DNA from: Aquabacter sp. L1I39
GTDB lineage: Bacteria > Pseudomonadota > Alphaproteobacteria > Rhizobiales > Xanthobacteraceae
Assembly: GCF_017742835.1 (NCBI RefSeq)
Contig: NZ_CP072392.1
Location: 1,203,388-1,267,387, forward strand
Direction: 5' to 3'
DNA length: 64,000 bases
Shown here: one piece after another, positions 50,386-59,247 of the stretch
How positions within the stretch are numbered: the first letter of the stretch is position 1
How the letters are laid out: each line of letters begins with the position of its first letter
Position numbers and translations under genes: made by a program
Notes under the pieces: model-generated
Databases searched by the model: none
What the model was told of the DNA's origin: nothing
The model's input: only the letters and a program-made list of their open reading frames with translations

Positions 50386-51521
50386 GCGGCGTCTCCAAAC
50401 AGCTCGGCCAGGGTTTCCTCGGCGATGGCAAAGGCGGTGGAGGCCCCGGTGCCGCTGGTGACGATCACCAGTCGCACATCCGGTTGAGGGGCCACGCGCA
50501 CCATCAGCTTGTCGGGCAAGGAGGCATAGGTGCCCATCCAGCGCTCCGCCACCCGCGCGCCGGACAGGCGCAGCACCGCATGGAGCTTGTCCAGCATGAT
50601 GTTGTCCAAGCTGTCGGAGGAGAAGGGCGAGGGGCTGAAGCCATAATGATGGCTGTCGCCCACGATGAGCCCGCCATCGGCCCCCTGCACGGCGATGAGA
50701 TGGACCCCGTTGGCAAGCGCCTGCGGCTGCTCCTGCTCCAGCCGGGCCCGCAGCGCCGCCGCCTCGGGCAGTTCCGCATAGCCCAGATAGCGCACCAGGG
50801 AGAGATCGGACATGACGGCTGCCGGCAGGCGGAAACCCGGGTCGGCGGGCATGACCTTGAGCATCTGAAGCCAGCAGCGCTGGATGCCCAAGGCGGCGAT
50901 CTCCTCCGGGAAGAGGGTCACCAGGTCATCATTGGTGGAGACCACCACGCGGGCGCCGTGGATCTCGCCCTGGCTGGTGCGGACACGCCCCTCGTCCACC
51001 GCCGACACATGGCAGCGGCGGCGGAAGGTGACGCCCTTCGCCTCCTCCAGCCAGCGGGCAAGCTTCGGGATGGCGAAGCGGCTTTCCACCCGCCGCTCAT
51101 GGGGGCTGTAGAGGGCGCCTTCCAGCAGCGTGTCATTGAGGACCGCGCCATAATGGCGGCGCGTCTGCTCGGCAGTGAAGAGTTCGCAGTCAGCGCCCAT
51201 GTCGGTGGCGCGGAAGGCCTCCAGCACCGCCAGGGCCTCCGGCCGCTGCGCCACCACGATGAGGCCCTCATGCTCCACCACAATCCCGGCCTCCGGCGCC
51301 ACCTCCAGCCAGATTTCCTGGGAGCGCCGTGCGCGGCGCCAGCAGTCGCCGGCCTGCTGGCCGGTCACGGTGACGAAGCCGAAATTGCGGACGGAGGCGC
51401 CGATGGCCTCGCTCTCCCGGTCCACCACGCAGACCGAAATGCCCCGGCGGGTGGCGATGAGCGCATGGGCGAGGCCGACAATGCCGGCCCCCACCACCAC
51501 GAGGTCATATTTGGAGGTCAT
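50382..51521 (-). CDS. FAD-dependent oxidoreductase of phosphonatase clusters (TIGR03364 type)
   Basis: DAO-family flavoprotein of 379 residues from the ATG overlapping the permease stop. The FAD motif is LVVVGAGIVGLAHALIATRRGISVCVVDRE; ASVRNFGFVTVTGQQ is characteristic of the small DAO group found with phosphonate genes. Members of this group are thought to oxidise N-methylated or free aminoethylphosphonate to phosphonoacetaldehyde, feeding PhnX. It therefore supplies a second entry route beside PbfA. Substrate not proven. Confidence 0.83.
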   Translation of the reverse strand: MTSKYDLVVVGAGIVGLAHALIATRRGISVCVVDRESEAIGASVRNFGFVTVTGQQAGDCWRRARRSQEIWLEVAPEAGIVVEHEGLIVVAQRPEALAVLEAFRATDMGADCELFTAEQTRRHYGAVLNDTLLEGALYSPHERRVESRFAIPKLARWLEEAKGVTFRRRCHVSAVDEGRVRTSQGEIHGARVVVSTNDDLVTLFPEEIAALGIQRCWLQMLKVMPADPGFRLPAAVMSDLSLVRYLGYAELPEAAALRARLEQEQPQALANGVHLIAVQGADGGLIVGDSHHYGFSPSPFSSDSLDNIMLDKLHAVLRLSGARVAERWMGTYASLPDKLMVRVAPQPDVRLVIVTSGTGASTAFAIAEETLAELFGDAA

Positions 51522-53539
51522 CGGACGCGCCATTCCTGGGTGCGGGCAAGGCCCCGGGAGAGCACCGCATGGACGCCCCGGGCCGCAAGATTGGTGTAGA
51601 AGATGAGCATGCACATGGCCGCCGCCGACTGGATCTGTCCGGCATCATCCATGTTCAGCGCCGCCACCGCCGCGAGCGTGGTGGAGGGCGCATACAGGAA
51701 CACCACGGCCGACACGGTGGTCATGGCGTTCACGAAATAATAGGCCGCCACATCGAGGCCGGTGGGCATGCAGACCGGCATGGTGATGCGGGTAAACATG
51801 CGCGTCACCGGTTGCTTCAGGGAGGCGGCCACCGCCTCGAACTCCCGGTCCATGGCCTTCAGCGCGGTCAGGGCCGTGAGGTGCGAGACCGTGTAGAAAT
51901 GGGTCACCGTGCAGATCACCAGGATCGCCATGGTGCCATAGAGCGGGTTCAGCGGATTGGACTTGTCGTTGAAGAAGAAGATGTAGGCAAGGCCAAGCAC
52001 GAGGCCGGGAATGGCCATGGGCAGCATGGCAAGGAAGTGGAGGCCGGTCCGCGCGGCCAGGAAGCCGCGCCCCTTCTCCACCAGATAGGCGCCCACAAAC
52101 ACCACCACCGTGCCGATGACCGCGGTGTAGAAGGCCAGGCGCAGGGAGTTGAAATAGGAGCCCCAGCCGCCGCCATCCACGCCCTCAAAGGCGAAATGGG
52201 TCAGGCTCATGGACAGGTCGTAGGGCCAGAAGCGCACCAGGGCGGCATATTGCGACACGCCCAGCACCAGCAGCAGAAGACCGGCCACCACGCAGCAGAA
52301 GGCGAAGGCAGCCCAGTCGAGGGCGCCATTGCGCTGTGGGGCATAAGGCACGGCGCGGGCGGTGAGCAGGGCCACCTGGCGGGCGGTGACCAGCCGGTCG
52401 ACGAAAAAGGCCACCACCGCCGGAATGAGCAGGATCACCGACACCACCGCGCCCATGGCGAAATTCTGCTGGCCCACCACCTGCTTGTAGATGTCCACCG
52501 CGAGCACGTTGAAGTCGCCACCCACCACTTTGGGCACGCCGAACTCGGTGATGGTGAGGGTGAACACAACGAAGGCCGCCGAGATGAGGCCATAGCGGGC
52601 GCCGGGCAAGGTCACGGTGAAGAAGGCCCGCCGGGGCGGCGTGCGCAGCACCCGCGCCGCCTCATAGAGGCGGGCATCGGAGACCGCGAGCGCGGTCGCG
52701 ATGATGAGGAAAGCGTGGGGGAAGGTGTAGAACACGCAGCCCGCGATGATGCCGCCGGCGCCATAGATCTTGGCGCCGAACAGCAATTCCTTCAGCAGGC
52801 CCTGATTGCCGAACAGATACACCAGCGACAGGCCCGCCAGCAGCGAAGGCACCAGGATGGGCACCATGGCGATGGTGCGGAACAGGCCCTTGGCGGGCAT
52901 GCAGGTGCGGGTGAGGGCATAGGCGAAGCCGAAGGCCAGCAGCACCGTGATGAAGGTGGTGGCCAGCGACACCGCGAAGCTGTTGGCGATGGACTGGGTC
53001 AGCGCGGGATTGCTGAAATAGGCGAGGTAATTGTCGAGGCTGCGCACGGTGCCGGCGCGCAGCACCAGGCGGCGCAGGTCCTGGGCCGAGACCTCCGCCC
53101 ATTCGCCGGGCGCCACCGGCTTGCCGGACAGATCGAGCGTGCCGTCGGCGGTGCCGGTGAGGCGCATGCGCAGCCCCTCCAGCGGCACGCCGTCGAAGGT
53201 GCGCTTGGGAAACAGCTGCGCCGCCGTGAGCGAGGTGGAGCGGCGGGCCTGATCCACCCCCGCGCCGAGGCCGAGTTTCGGCGCCAGCGCCTCCAGCGTG
53301 CCCGCCGGCACGAAGCCCGCGCCCGTGTCCACCTGCAGTTCCACGGCGCCGTAGGGGAAGGCGCGGACCTCGGTGGACTTCCACAACATGAACAGGATGG
53401 GCAGCGCCAGGCTGACCACCAAATAAAGGCCGATCATCAGGGTGAAGACCAGCATCAGCCGGTCATCACGCCCCACCTTGGGGCGGATGGTCGGCGCGTG
53501 CGGCAGGGCCGTCACGCGGGCGGCAGCGGCATCAGACAT
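51518..53539 (-). CDS. 2-Aminoethylphosphonate ABC transporter permease (double-domain)
   Basis: Fused permease of 673 residues with two BPD-type membrane modules: the first with EAA-like loop EAARVLRTPPRRAFFTVTLPGARYGL, the second with FEAVAASLKQPVTRMFTRITMPVCMP. About 12 hydrophobic helices in total, and a soluble insert at about 65-165 between the first helix and the rest. This layout matches permeases annotated for aminoethylphosphonate uptake (PhnU/AepW type). It overlaps the ATPase gene end and the oxidase start. Confidence 0.87.
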   Translation of the reverse strand: MSDAAAARVTALPHAPTIRPKVGRDDRLMLVFTLMIGLYLVVSLALPILFMLWKSTEVRAFPYGAVELQVDTGAGFVPAGTLEALAPKLGLGAGVDQARRSTSLTAAQLFPKRTFDGVPLEGLRMRLTGTADGTLDLSGKPVAPGEWAEVSAQDLRRLVLRAGTVRSLDNYLAYFSNPALTQSIANSFAVSLATTFITVLLAFGFAYALTRTCMPAKGLFRTIAMVPILVPSLLAGLSLVYLFGNQGLLKELLFGAKIYGAGGIIAGCVFYTFPHAFLIIATALAVSDARLYEAARVLRTPPRRAFFTVTLPGARYGLISAAFVVFTLTITEFGVPKVVGGDFNVLAVDIYKQVVGQQNFAMGAVVSVILLIPAVVAFFVDRLVTARQVALLTARAVPYAPQRNGALDWAAFAFCCVVAGLLLLVLGVSQYAALVRFWPYDLSMSLTHFAFEGVDGGGWGSYFNSLRLAFYTAVIGTVVVFVGAYLVEKGRGFLAARTGLHFLAMLPMAIPGLVLGLAYIFFFNDKSNPLNPLYGTMAILVICTVTHFYTVSHLTALTALKAMDREFEAVAASLKQPVTRMFTRITMPVCMPTGLDVAAYYFVNAMTTVSAVVFLYAPSTTLAAVAALNMDDAGQIQSAAAMCMLIFYTNLAARGVHAVLSRGLARTQEWRVR

Positions 53540-54692
53540 GATGTGCTCCCGCGCCCTTGGCCTTGTCCTCGTAGATGCGCAGCCGTTCGGACGGCAGGCT
53601 CACCTCGACGGGCTTGCCGGGAACGATCTGGAGCGCACGCACCAGTTCCTGGGACGACTGCGCCACCAGCAAGGCGGGACGGAAGTCCCGATGGGAGAGG
53701 CTCAGGCGCACGTGGGAGCCGAGGAATTCCACATGCTCCACCACCATCTCCACCCGGTTGGCGGACTGCCAGTCGGAATGGGGGTCGGCGCCGATGATGC
53801 GCACATCCTCCGGGCGGATGGCGGCGGTGACGCGCACGCCGTCCGCCGGCAAGCCCCGGCCGGCCCGCAGCCGGACCTCGCCCACATGCACCTCTCCGCC
53901 ATTGGCGATCTCGCCCGCAAAGAAGTTCATGGCGCCGATGAAGTCGGCGACGAAGCGGGTGGCGGGGCTATTATAGATTTCAGCAGGCGTGCCCACCTGC
54001 TCCACCACGCCCACATTCATCACCACCACCCGGTCCGCCATGGAGAGCGCCTCGTCCTGGTCGTGGGTGACCATGACGGTGGTGACGCCGAGGCGGGCCT
54101 GGAGTTGCTTCAGCTCGTTGCGCAGATGGAGGCGCACCTTGGCATCGAGCGCGCTCAAGGGCTCGTCCAGCAAGATCAGGCCGGGGCTCGGCGCCAGGGC
54201 GCGGGCCAGGGCCACGCGCTGCTGCTGGCCGCCGGAAATCTGCGAGGGATATTTGTGGCCGTGCTCTTTCAGACCGACCAGATCGAGCAATTCCTCCACC
54301 CGCGCCGAAATGGCCGCGCGCGGCATGCGCCGGTTTTCCAGCCCGAAGGCGATGTTCTGGCGCAGCGTGAGGTTGGGGAACAGGGCATAGGACTGGAACA
54401 CGATGCCGAAGTCGCGCTCCTCCGGGGGCAAGGCGGAAATGTCCCGGCCGGCCTGATGGATGGTGCCCGAGGATTGGATGTCGAGGCCGGCAATGGCGCG
54501 CAGCAAGGTGGTCTTGCCGCAGCCGGACGGGCCGAGAAAGCAGACGAACTCGCCTTCCCCGACCTCCAGCGAGACGCCCTTCAGCGCCACGAAGTCCTTG
54601 AAACGCTTGGTGACATTCTCCACCACCAGATAGGGCGAGCGCGCGGGCGGCTCAAGGGCAGCCAGCGCCAGCTCAACGGCGTGCTCAGTCAT
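53532..54692 (-). CDS. 2-Aminoethylphosphonate ABC transporter ATPase
   Basis: ATPase of 386 residues from the ATG at 54692. Walker A is GPSGCGKTT, signature [15 protein letters not shown], Walker [17 protein letters not shown] and H-switch VTHDQDEA; a TOBE domain occupies the last 120 residues (RPEDVRIIG). The spermidine/iron/phosphonate-type family fits PhnT/AepV. The C-terminus overlaps the permease start by eight bases. The in-frame extension upstream of 54692 is not protein-like. Confidence 0.88.
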   Translation of the reverse strand: MTEHAVELALAALEPPARSPYLVVENVTKRFKDFVALKGVSLEVGEGEFVCFLGPSGCGKTTLLRAIAGLDIQSSGTIHQAGRDISALPPEERDFGIVFQSYALFPNLTLRQNIAFGLENRRMPRAAISARVEELLDLVGLKEHGHKYPSQISGGQQQRVALARALAPSPGLILLDEPLSALDAKVRLHLRNELKQLQARLGVTTVMVTHDQDEALSMADRVVVMNVGVVEQVGTPAEIYNSPATRFVADFIGAMNFFAGEIANGGEVHVGEVRLRAGRGLPADGVRVTAAIRPEDVRIIGADPHSDWQSANRVEMVVEHVEFLGSHVRLSLSHRDFRPALLVAQSSQELVRALQIVPGKPVEVSLPSERLRIYEDKAKGAGAHHV

Positions 54693-54760
54693 GTGGAAGC
54701 CCCTCGATCTGCAACGCCGGCCCCCTGCGGCCCGGGCTGCCCTGATCCCCCGTCGAAGGC

Positions 54761-54774
54761 TGCCGCATGCGGCA
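54761..54774. other. Palindrome between binding protein and ATPase genes
   Basis: TGCCGCATGCGGCA is a perfect 14-bp palindrome in the 155-bp gap after the binding-protein gene. It may set the usual higher expression of the binding protein by attenuating read-through. Confidence 0.3.
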
Positions 54775-54847
54775 TGCCTCCGGCAGTTCCCTTGCGATGG
54801 CCCGGTTTTTATGGCCCGCTGCCGACGCGCCGGACAGAAGGGCTGGC

Positions 54848-55861
54848 TCAGCCCTTGGGCTCGGACTTGCTGCCGAAGCGCTTCTGCCACTCTTCGAGAA
54901 TGGCGGCGCGATGGGAGGCGGCCCATTCAAAGTCGTTCTTGATGAGCTTGGCCTTGATGTCCGCCGGCACGTTTTTGATGGCCTCTTCCATCGCCGGATT
55001 ACCGAGGATGGCGTAGTTCTTGGCGTAGATCTTCATGGCATCGTCGGAGACGGCCCAGTCGATCAGCTTCTTGGCATCGGCCTCATTGGGTGTGCCCTTG
55101 ATGATGGCCGAGGCCTCCACGTCCCAGCCGACGCCTTCGGTCGGCACCACGGCCACCACCGGCGCGCCCTGGTTGATGACGCGGGCGGCGCGGAACTCGA
55201 AGGAAATGCCGATGGGATATTCGCCGGATGCCGCCAGCGTGCAGGGCTTGGAGCCGGAATGGGTGTAGGTGGCGATGTTGTGGTGCAGGGCGTCCATATA
55301 GGCCCAGCCCTTCTGGTCGCCCCACATCTGCAGCCAGCTGGACACGTCCAGGAAGCCGGTGCCGGAGGAGGCCGGATTGGGCATCACGATGAGGCCCTTA
55401 TATTCCGGCTTGATGAGGTCGGCCCAGGAGGTGGGAATGGGCAGGTCCCGCTTCTTCATCTCCACCGTATTGACGCACAGCGCCGCGGCCCAGGCATTGG
55501 TGCCCACCCAGGTGGGCGGGGTGTCCTTGGAGACGAAGCGCGGGTCGATCTTGTCGAGGCCCTTGGGCGCATAGCCCTCGAGCATGCCTTCCGCGTCCAG
55601 CAATTGCAGCGAGGTGGCGGCGGTGCCGAGCACCACGTCCGCCTGGGGATTATCCTTTTCCGCGAGCAGCTTGGCGGTGATGATGCCGGTGGAATCGCGG
55701 ACCCAGCGAATGCTGATGCCGGGATTCTTTTCCTCGAAGCTCTTCTTATAGACCGGCAGGAGATCGGCCTCCAGCGCAGTATAAACCGTCAATTCACCGG
55801 CATGGGCCACGCCGGAGAGCAACACCAAGCTCGCCGCCAAGAGGCTGGTGATCCGCGTCAT
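54848..55861 (-). CDS. 2-Aminoethylphosphonate ABC substrate-binding protein
   Basis: Periplasmic binding protein of 337 residues. AGGAGA lies six bases before the ATG at 55861. Signal peptide ends near GVAHAGELTVYTALE. The fold is iron/phosphonate-type (class II), with VVLGTAATSLQLLDAEGMLEGYAP, IVMPNPASSGTGFLDVSSWLQM and VGWDVEASAIIKGTPNEADAKKLIDWAVSD. First gene of the phosphonate operon. The phosphonate ligand is inferred from the catabolic genes. Confidence 0.87.
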   Translation of the reverse strand: MTRITSLLAASLVLLSGVAHAGELTVYTALEADLLPVYKKSFEEKNPGISIRWVRDSTGIITAKLLAEKDNPQADVVLGTAATSLQLLDAEGMLEGYAPKGLDKIDPRFVSKDTPPTWVGTNAWAAALCVNTVEMKKRDLPIPTSWADLIKPEYKGLIVMPNPASSGTGFLDVSSWLQMWGDQKGWAYMDALHHNIATYTHSGSKPCTLAASGEYPIGISFEFRAARVINQGAPVVAVVPTEGVGWDVEASAIIKGTPNEADAKKLIDWAVSDDAMKIYAKNYAILGNPAMEEAIKNVPADIKAKLIKNDFEWAASHRAAILEEWQKRFGSKSEPKG

Positions 55862-56033
55862 GGTTTTCTCCTGCACCGAGGCCATCCCTTCGGGCGGTTG
55901 TGCGCCGCCTAATGGCCAAGCCTAAGGTAGTGCTGGCGCCGTGACAGCCTTGTGACCGACAGGTGAACTTTCGGTCTCTCCTTACCGCTCTGGCCGATGC
56001 GGGAGGAGCCTGTCCATCGCAGCTCGCGGGTGT

Positions 56034-56410
56034 TCCCGATGAGAACAACAGGCGGATATGCGCTGCGGCCACCTTGGCACGCCCGCCGCCATTGATCAGC
56101 TTGAGCCCGCTGATGGCACAGCGCTCGTCATAGGCGCGCAGCACGACGCGCCGACAAAATCCAGCTAACTGCCCGGTTCGATGAGAGCGAGAGGCATGCC
56201 CGGAGCGGTGGGGTCGGGAACGACGCGCGCGACCCTGGCGATCGCGAAACAGCCGCGGGTCTCCGCCACTTTCCGGGGTTCGTAATAAAAGATCCTGTCG
56301 CCGACACAGGCCTCGACGCGTCCCAGATAGGGGCGCGGGAATTGATACCGCTCAGCCGGGCTGTCGCCATAGAGAGAATCCGAGCGGTGATTGAAGATGC
56401 CGAATCCCAT
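56034..56410 (-). pseudogene. Degraded HNH-endonuclease family gene
   Basis: The first 80 residues from an ATG at 56410 (FGIFNHRSDSLYGDSPAERYQFPRPYLGR to APGMPLALIEPGS) match the N-terminal domain of a conserved HNH-endonuclease family. A TAG at 56165-56167 then stands where a tyrosine is expected (GS-Y-LDF). Beyond it, in another frame, comes RRVVLRAYDERCAISGLKLINGGGRAKVAAAHIR, the HNH core region. About 100 intervening residues and the C-terminus are missing. The gene therefore carries a stop, an internal deletion, a frame change and a 3' truncation. Confidence 0.65.
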
Positions 56411-56574
56411 GTGCCCTGGCGAAAGGATAATCACCGAACTCCGCCCTGGCGTTATCCGCTGAGAGCTGGATCTGCCCATAGCCTCATGGGCGAATGACCT
56501 GGCGCCTCGCATCATCGCAATTGTGCTGCAGAGGGATTCGTTTGGTTACCTCCTTCTCGCTGATGGGATTCCGC

Positions 56575-57783
56575 TCAATCCAGCGGTGATCTCACGAAAT
56601 GCTCGAGGATTGAGCTGTAGGGCGTGAAACCCACGCGGAGCCAGAACACCCGGCCACCCGGATTGTTCTCGATCGCCTCCAGAATCACGCGGTCTCCAGG
56701 ACGGAAGCGCGCCGCCACCAAGGCATCAAATGCCGCCTGTCCCAGCCCGTCTCGGCGATAGTGCCGCACGATGTAGAACTGGCGCAGGAACACCCGCTCG
56801 CCGGACGGATCGGAGGGCTCTGGCTCTCGGCGGTGGGTGGCGTAGCCAACCACCTCGTCGTCCAGCATGAACAGGTCGACGCTCCACCCCTCCTCGTCTA
56901 CGAACCGGCCGAAGCGCGCTTCCATCTGCTCGATGGTCATGGGGTTTCGGTGGCCTTCGTCATCAGCCAGTTCGCGGTTCATCCGCGCGAGAAGCGGGAA
57001 GTCCGACCGCACATGGGGCCGCACCGTCACCTTGCCAGCGAATTTCGAGGCACCGGCTCCCCCTTTCGGGTCGAGGTCCGCCGATTTCGGCAGGCTGTCC
57101 CCATGGGGGCCCAGATATTGCAGGACAATGTCCCGCTCATCGAGGATATGCGCCTTCAGTACCGCCAGAAGCCGCTCCGTGCTGCGGGCGCGAACCGCCT
57201 CTAGAATGGCCGCATGCCCGCGCGCGGCGGCCTGGAGCTGCTCGGGATCGGGATGCATCATCAGGTGGACGAGGCGCAGCTCGGTGGCGAGCCGCGTGAA
57301 GGTGTCGGTGATGCGCTCATTGTGGCCCGCGCGGCAAAGCGCAGCGTGAAAGGCCACGTCCGCCTCGATCATCCGGCCGGGCGCATTGGCCAAGGCGGCG
57401 GTCTCGGTTTCCCGTAAGGCCGCTTCAATGCCGGCGAAGTCAGACGCTTCGATCACCCGGACCGCCTCTTCCGCGGCTGTGCATTCGAGCACGGCCCGCA
57501 GCGTGTAGATGTCCGCCACCTCGCGCTGGTTCAGCTTGCGCACGAACGAGCCGCGAAACGGATGCCCGGTCAGGAGGCCGGTCTCCTGGAGCCGACGTGA
57601 CGCCTCCCGCACGGGTCCGCGGCTGACGCCCAGGCGCTCGGCAATCTCGGCCTCGCGCAGCTTGTCGCCGGGACGCAGTTCGCCGTTGAGGATGATCTGG
57701 GAGATTTCCTCGGTCACGGTCTCAACGAGCGTGCGGCGCTTCACGGGGGAAGCGCCCGGCTCCTCGGCGGTGCTGTCCATCAT
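56575..57783 (-). CDS. GntR/FCD transcriptional regulator fused to a GNAT acetyltransferase
   Basis: Two-part protein of 402 residues. Residues about 18-85 are a GntR winged helix (ISQIILNGELRPGDKLREAEIAERLGVSRGPVREASRRLQETGLL), about 95-225 an FCD ligand domain with its His/Asp metal-site pattern (DVAFHAALCRAG, AARGHAAILEAVRA), and 255-400 a GNAT domain (MNRELADDEGHRNPMT, FLRQFYIVRHYRRDGLGQAAFDAL with the acetyl-CoA loop, NNPGGRVFWLRVGF). The GNAT part is closely related to the separate protein at 60765. It is divergent from that operon. Ordinary FadR-family regulators are about 230 residues, so the extra domain is real and unusual. Confidence 0.87.
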   Translation of the reverse strand: MMDSTAEEPGASPVKRRTLVETVTEEISQIILNGELRPGDKLREAEIAERLGVSRGPVREASRRLQETGLLTGHPFRGSFVRKLNQREVADIYTLRAVLECTAAEEAVRVIEASDFAGIEAALRETETAALANAPGRMIEADVAFHAALCRAGHNERITDTFTRLATELRLVHLMMHPDPEQLQAAARGHAAILEAVRARSTERLLAVLKAHILDERDIVLQYLGPHGDSLPKSADLDPKGGAGASKFAGKVTVRPHVRSDFPLLARMNRELADDEGHRNPMTIEQMEARFGRFVDEEGWSVDLFMLDDEVVGYATHRREPEPSDPSGERVFLRQFYIVRHYRRDGLGQAAFDALVAARFRPGDRVILEAIENNPGGRVFWLRVGFTPYSSILEHFVRSPLD

Positions 57784-57838
57784 GTCTCCTTCGAACTGCG
57801 GGGATCATAAAAGCCCGGAGGGATGGTTCAAGATAATT

Positions 57839-57870
57839 TATTGTTGACAATATTTTGTCTGGCATATTTT
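57839..57870 (+). promoter_or_regulatory. Promoter with overlapping TATTGT-TG-ACAATA palindrome
   Basis: A sigma70-like TTGACA (57844-57849) is followed 15 bases later by TATTTT (57865-57870). The -35 box is embedded in the inverted repeat TATTGT-TG-ACAATA (57839-57852). Repression by the divergent GntR-GNAT protein is the simplest reading. It lies 32 bp before the FAD-oxidase start. Confidence 0.5.
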
Positions 57871-57901
57871 CTGTGACCACCTTCGCAGTGGAGCAGAACC
57901 C

Positions 57902-59224
57902 GTGCCCCCGATGCCTACCGACATTTTCGCCAAGGATTTCAAGGCGGAGCCTTATTGGTGGGACGACGCTGCGCCCCAGACATGCACGCCGGACCTGCCC
58001 GCCCAAGCCGATCTCGTCATTGTCGGCAGCGGCTTTTGCGGCCTCGGTGCGGCGCGGCGGGCGCTGGAACTGGGGGCCAAGCCCGTGGTCCTGGATGCCG
58101 GGGCCATCGCCGGTGGCGCCAGTTCGCGCAGTGGCGCCATGCTGTCGGCAGGGCAGAAATTCCTGCTGAACGGAACCTCAGACCAATTGGGCGCCGACCT
58201 GATCGAAGCCCTGACAACGGCCCATGCCGAGGCCTTCGATCATGTCCGGGGTCTCGCGGCGGCCTATGGCGCGCCCGTCGAACTGTTCCAGCCGTCCGGG
58301 CGCCTCTTCCTGGCGGCGGTTCCGAAGGATCTCGACCGCTTCGTCGGCCACGCCCGCATCCTGTCCAGCCTCGCCGGCCTCACGGCCAGCGTGCTCGGGC
58401 CGCAGGACTTGCAGCGTGAAATCCGCACGCGCCACTATCATGGCGGGCTCCTGGTGGAGGACTTTGGCGGACTGCACCCCTCGCGCTTTGCGTGCGCCCT
58501 GCTCAAGGACGTGCAGCAGCGCGGCGCCATTGTGCGCTCCCACACCGCCGTCAGCACCGTACGCCGGGTGGGCGAGGGTTTCCTCGTTCACACCCCCGCA
58601 GGCGACATCCGCACGCCTCATGTGCTCTTCGCCACCAACGCCTATACCGACAGCGCGCAGACCTGGGTGCGCCAGCGCGTGGCACGGGTCGGATCCTACA
58701 TGATCGCCACCGAGGCCATCGGACGCGAGGCGGTGAGCGCCCTGATGCCCACCCGGCGCATGTATTCGGACAGCAAGCGCAACCTTTGGTATTTCCGCCC
58801 CTCCCCGGATGGCACACGCATCCTGCTCGGCGCCCGGCCGGGCCTCATTCCTGGCGTGCCCGAGCGTGCCGCGCCGCTTCTGCATCGCTCTCTCGCCCAG
58901 ATCTTCCCCAGCCTTGCCACGGTCAAGATCTCTCATGCCTGGAGTGGGTCCGTGGCCATGACGCGCAGCCACCTCCAGCATATGGGCCAGCACGAGGGAT
59001 GCTGGTTCGCGGTCGGCTGCAATGGCAGCGGCGTCGGCATCATGCCCTGGCTGGGGCAGCTTGCGGTGGAGCGCATGCTGGGCGCGCGCGCAACGCCGAC
59101 GGTGTTCGAGCGCCTGCCCTTCGGGCGGCTCCCCAATGTGGCGGGGCGGCCCTGGTATGTGCCGGCCGCGGCGGGCGCCTTCGGCTTGATGGATTGGCTC
59201 GATCGCAGGCAGGCAAGCCTGTGA
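57902..59224 (+). CDS. FAD-dependent amine/amino-acid oxidase (DAO family, PuuB-like)
   Basis: Flavoprotein of 440 residues. An N-terminal stretch with SYWW-like PYWWDD precedes the FAD motif LVIVGSGFCGLGAARRALELGAKPVVLDAG, then GGASSRSGAM; the C-terminus has AWSGSVAMTRSHLQHMG and GCNGSGVGIMPWLG. Overall form matches gamma-glutamylputrescine oxidase-type enzymes that turn an amine into an aldehyde. The downstream aldehyde dehydrogenase fits. Start is GTG with GGAG upstream; ATG at 57911 is an alternative. First gene of the operon. Confidence 0.85.
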   Translation: MPPMPTDIFAKDFKAEPYWWDDAAPQTCTPDLPAQADLVIVGSGFCGLGAARRALELGAKPVVLDAGAIAGGASSRSGAMLSAGQKFLLNGTSDQLGADLIEALTTAHAEAFDHVRGLAAAYGAPVELFQPSGRLFLAAVPKDLDRFVGHARILSSLAGLTASVLGPQDLQREIRTRHYHGGLLVEDFGGLHPSRFACALLKDVQQRGAIVRSHTAVSTVRRVGEGFLVHTPAGDIRTPHVLFATNAYTDSAQTWVRQRVARVGSYMIATEAIGREAVSALMPTRRMYSDSKRNLWYFRPSPDGTRILLGARPGLIPGVPERAAPLLHRSLAQIFPSLATVKISHAWSGSVAMTRSHLQHMGQHEGCWFAVGCNGSGVGIMPWLGQLAVERMLGARATPTVFERLPFGRLPNVAGRPWYVPAAAGAFGLMDWLDRRQASL

Positions 59225-59247
59225 TTGAGGGATTGGACGGAGCGACC

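Noticed and set aside
51569..53797. 742-codon open frame on the + strand opposite the phosphonate permease
   Set aside because: It is a GC-rich antisense shadow: rich in His, Arg, Gly and Gln with no domain. The minus-strand permease under it is clearly real.
58492..59247. N-terminal extension of the aldehyde dehydrogenase
   Set aside because: It lies inside the FAD-oxidase gene in another frame; the ATG at 59248 with GGAG gives a normal-length enzyme.
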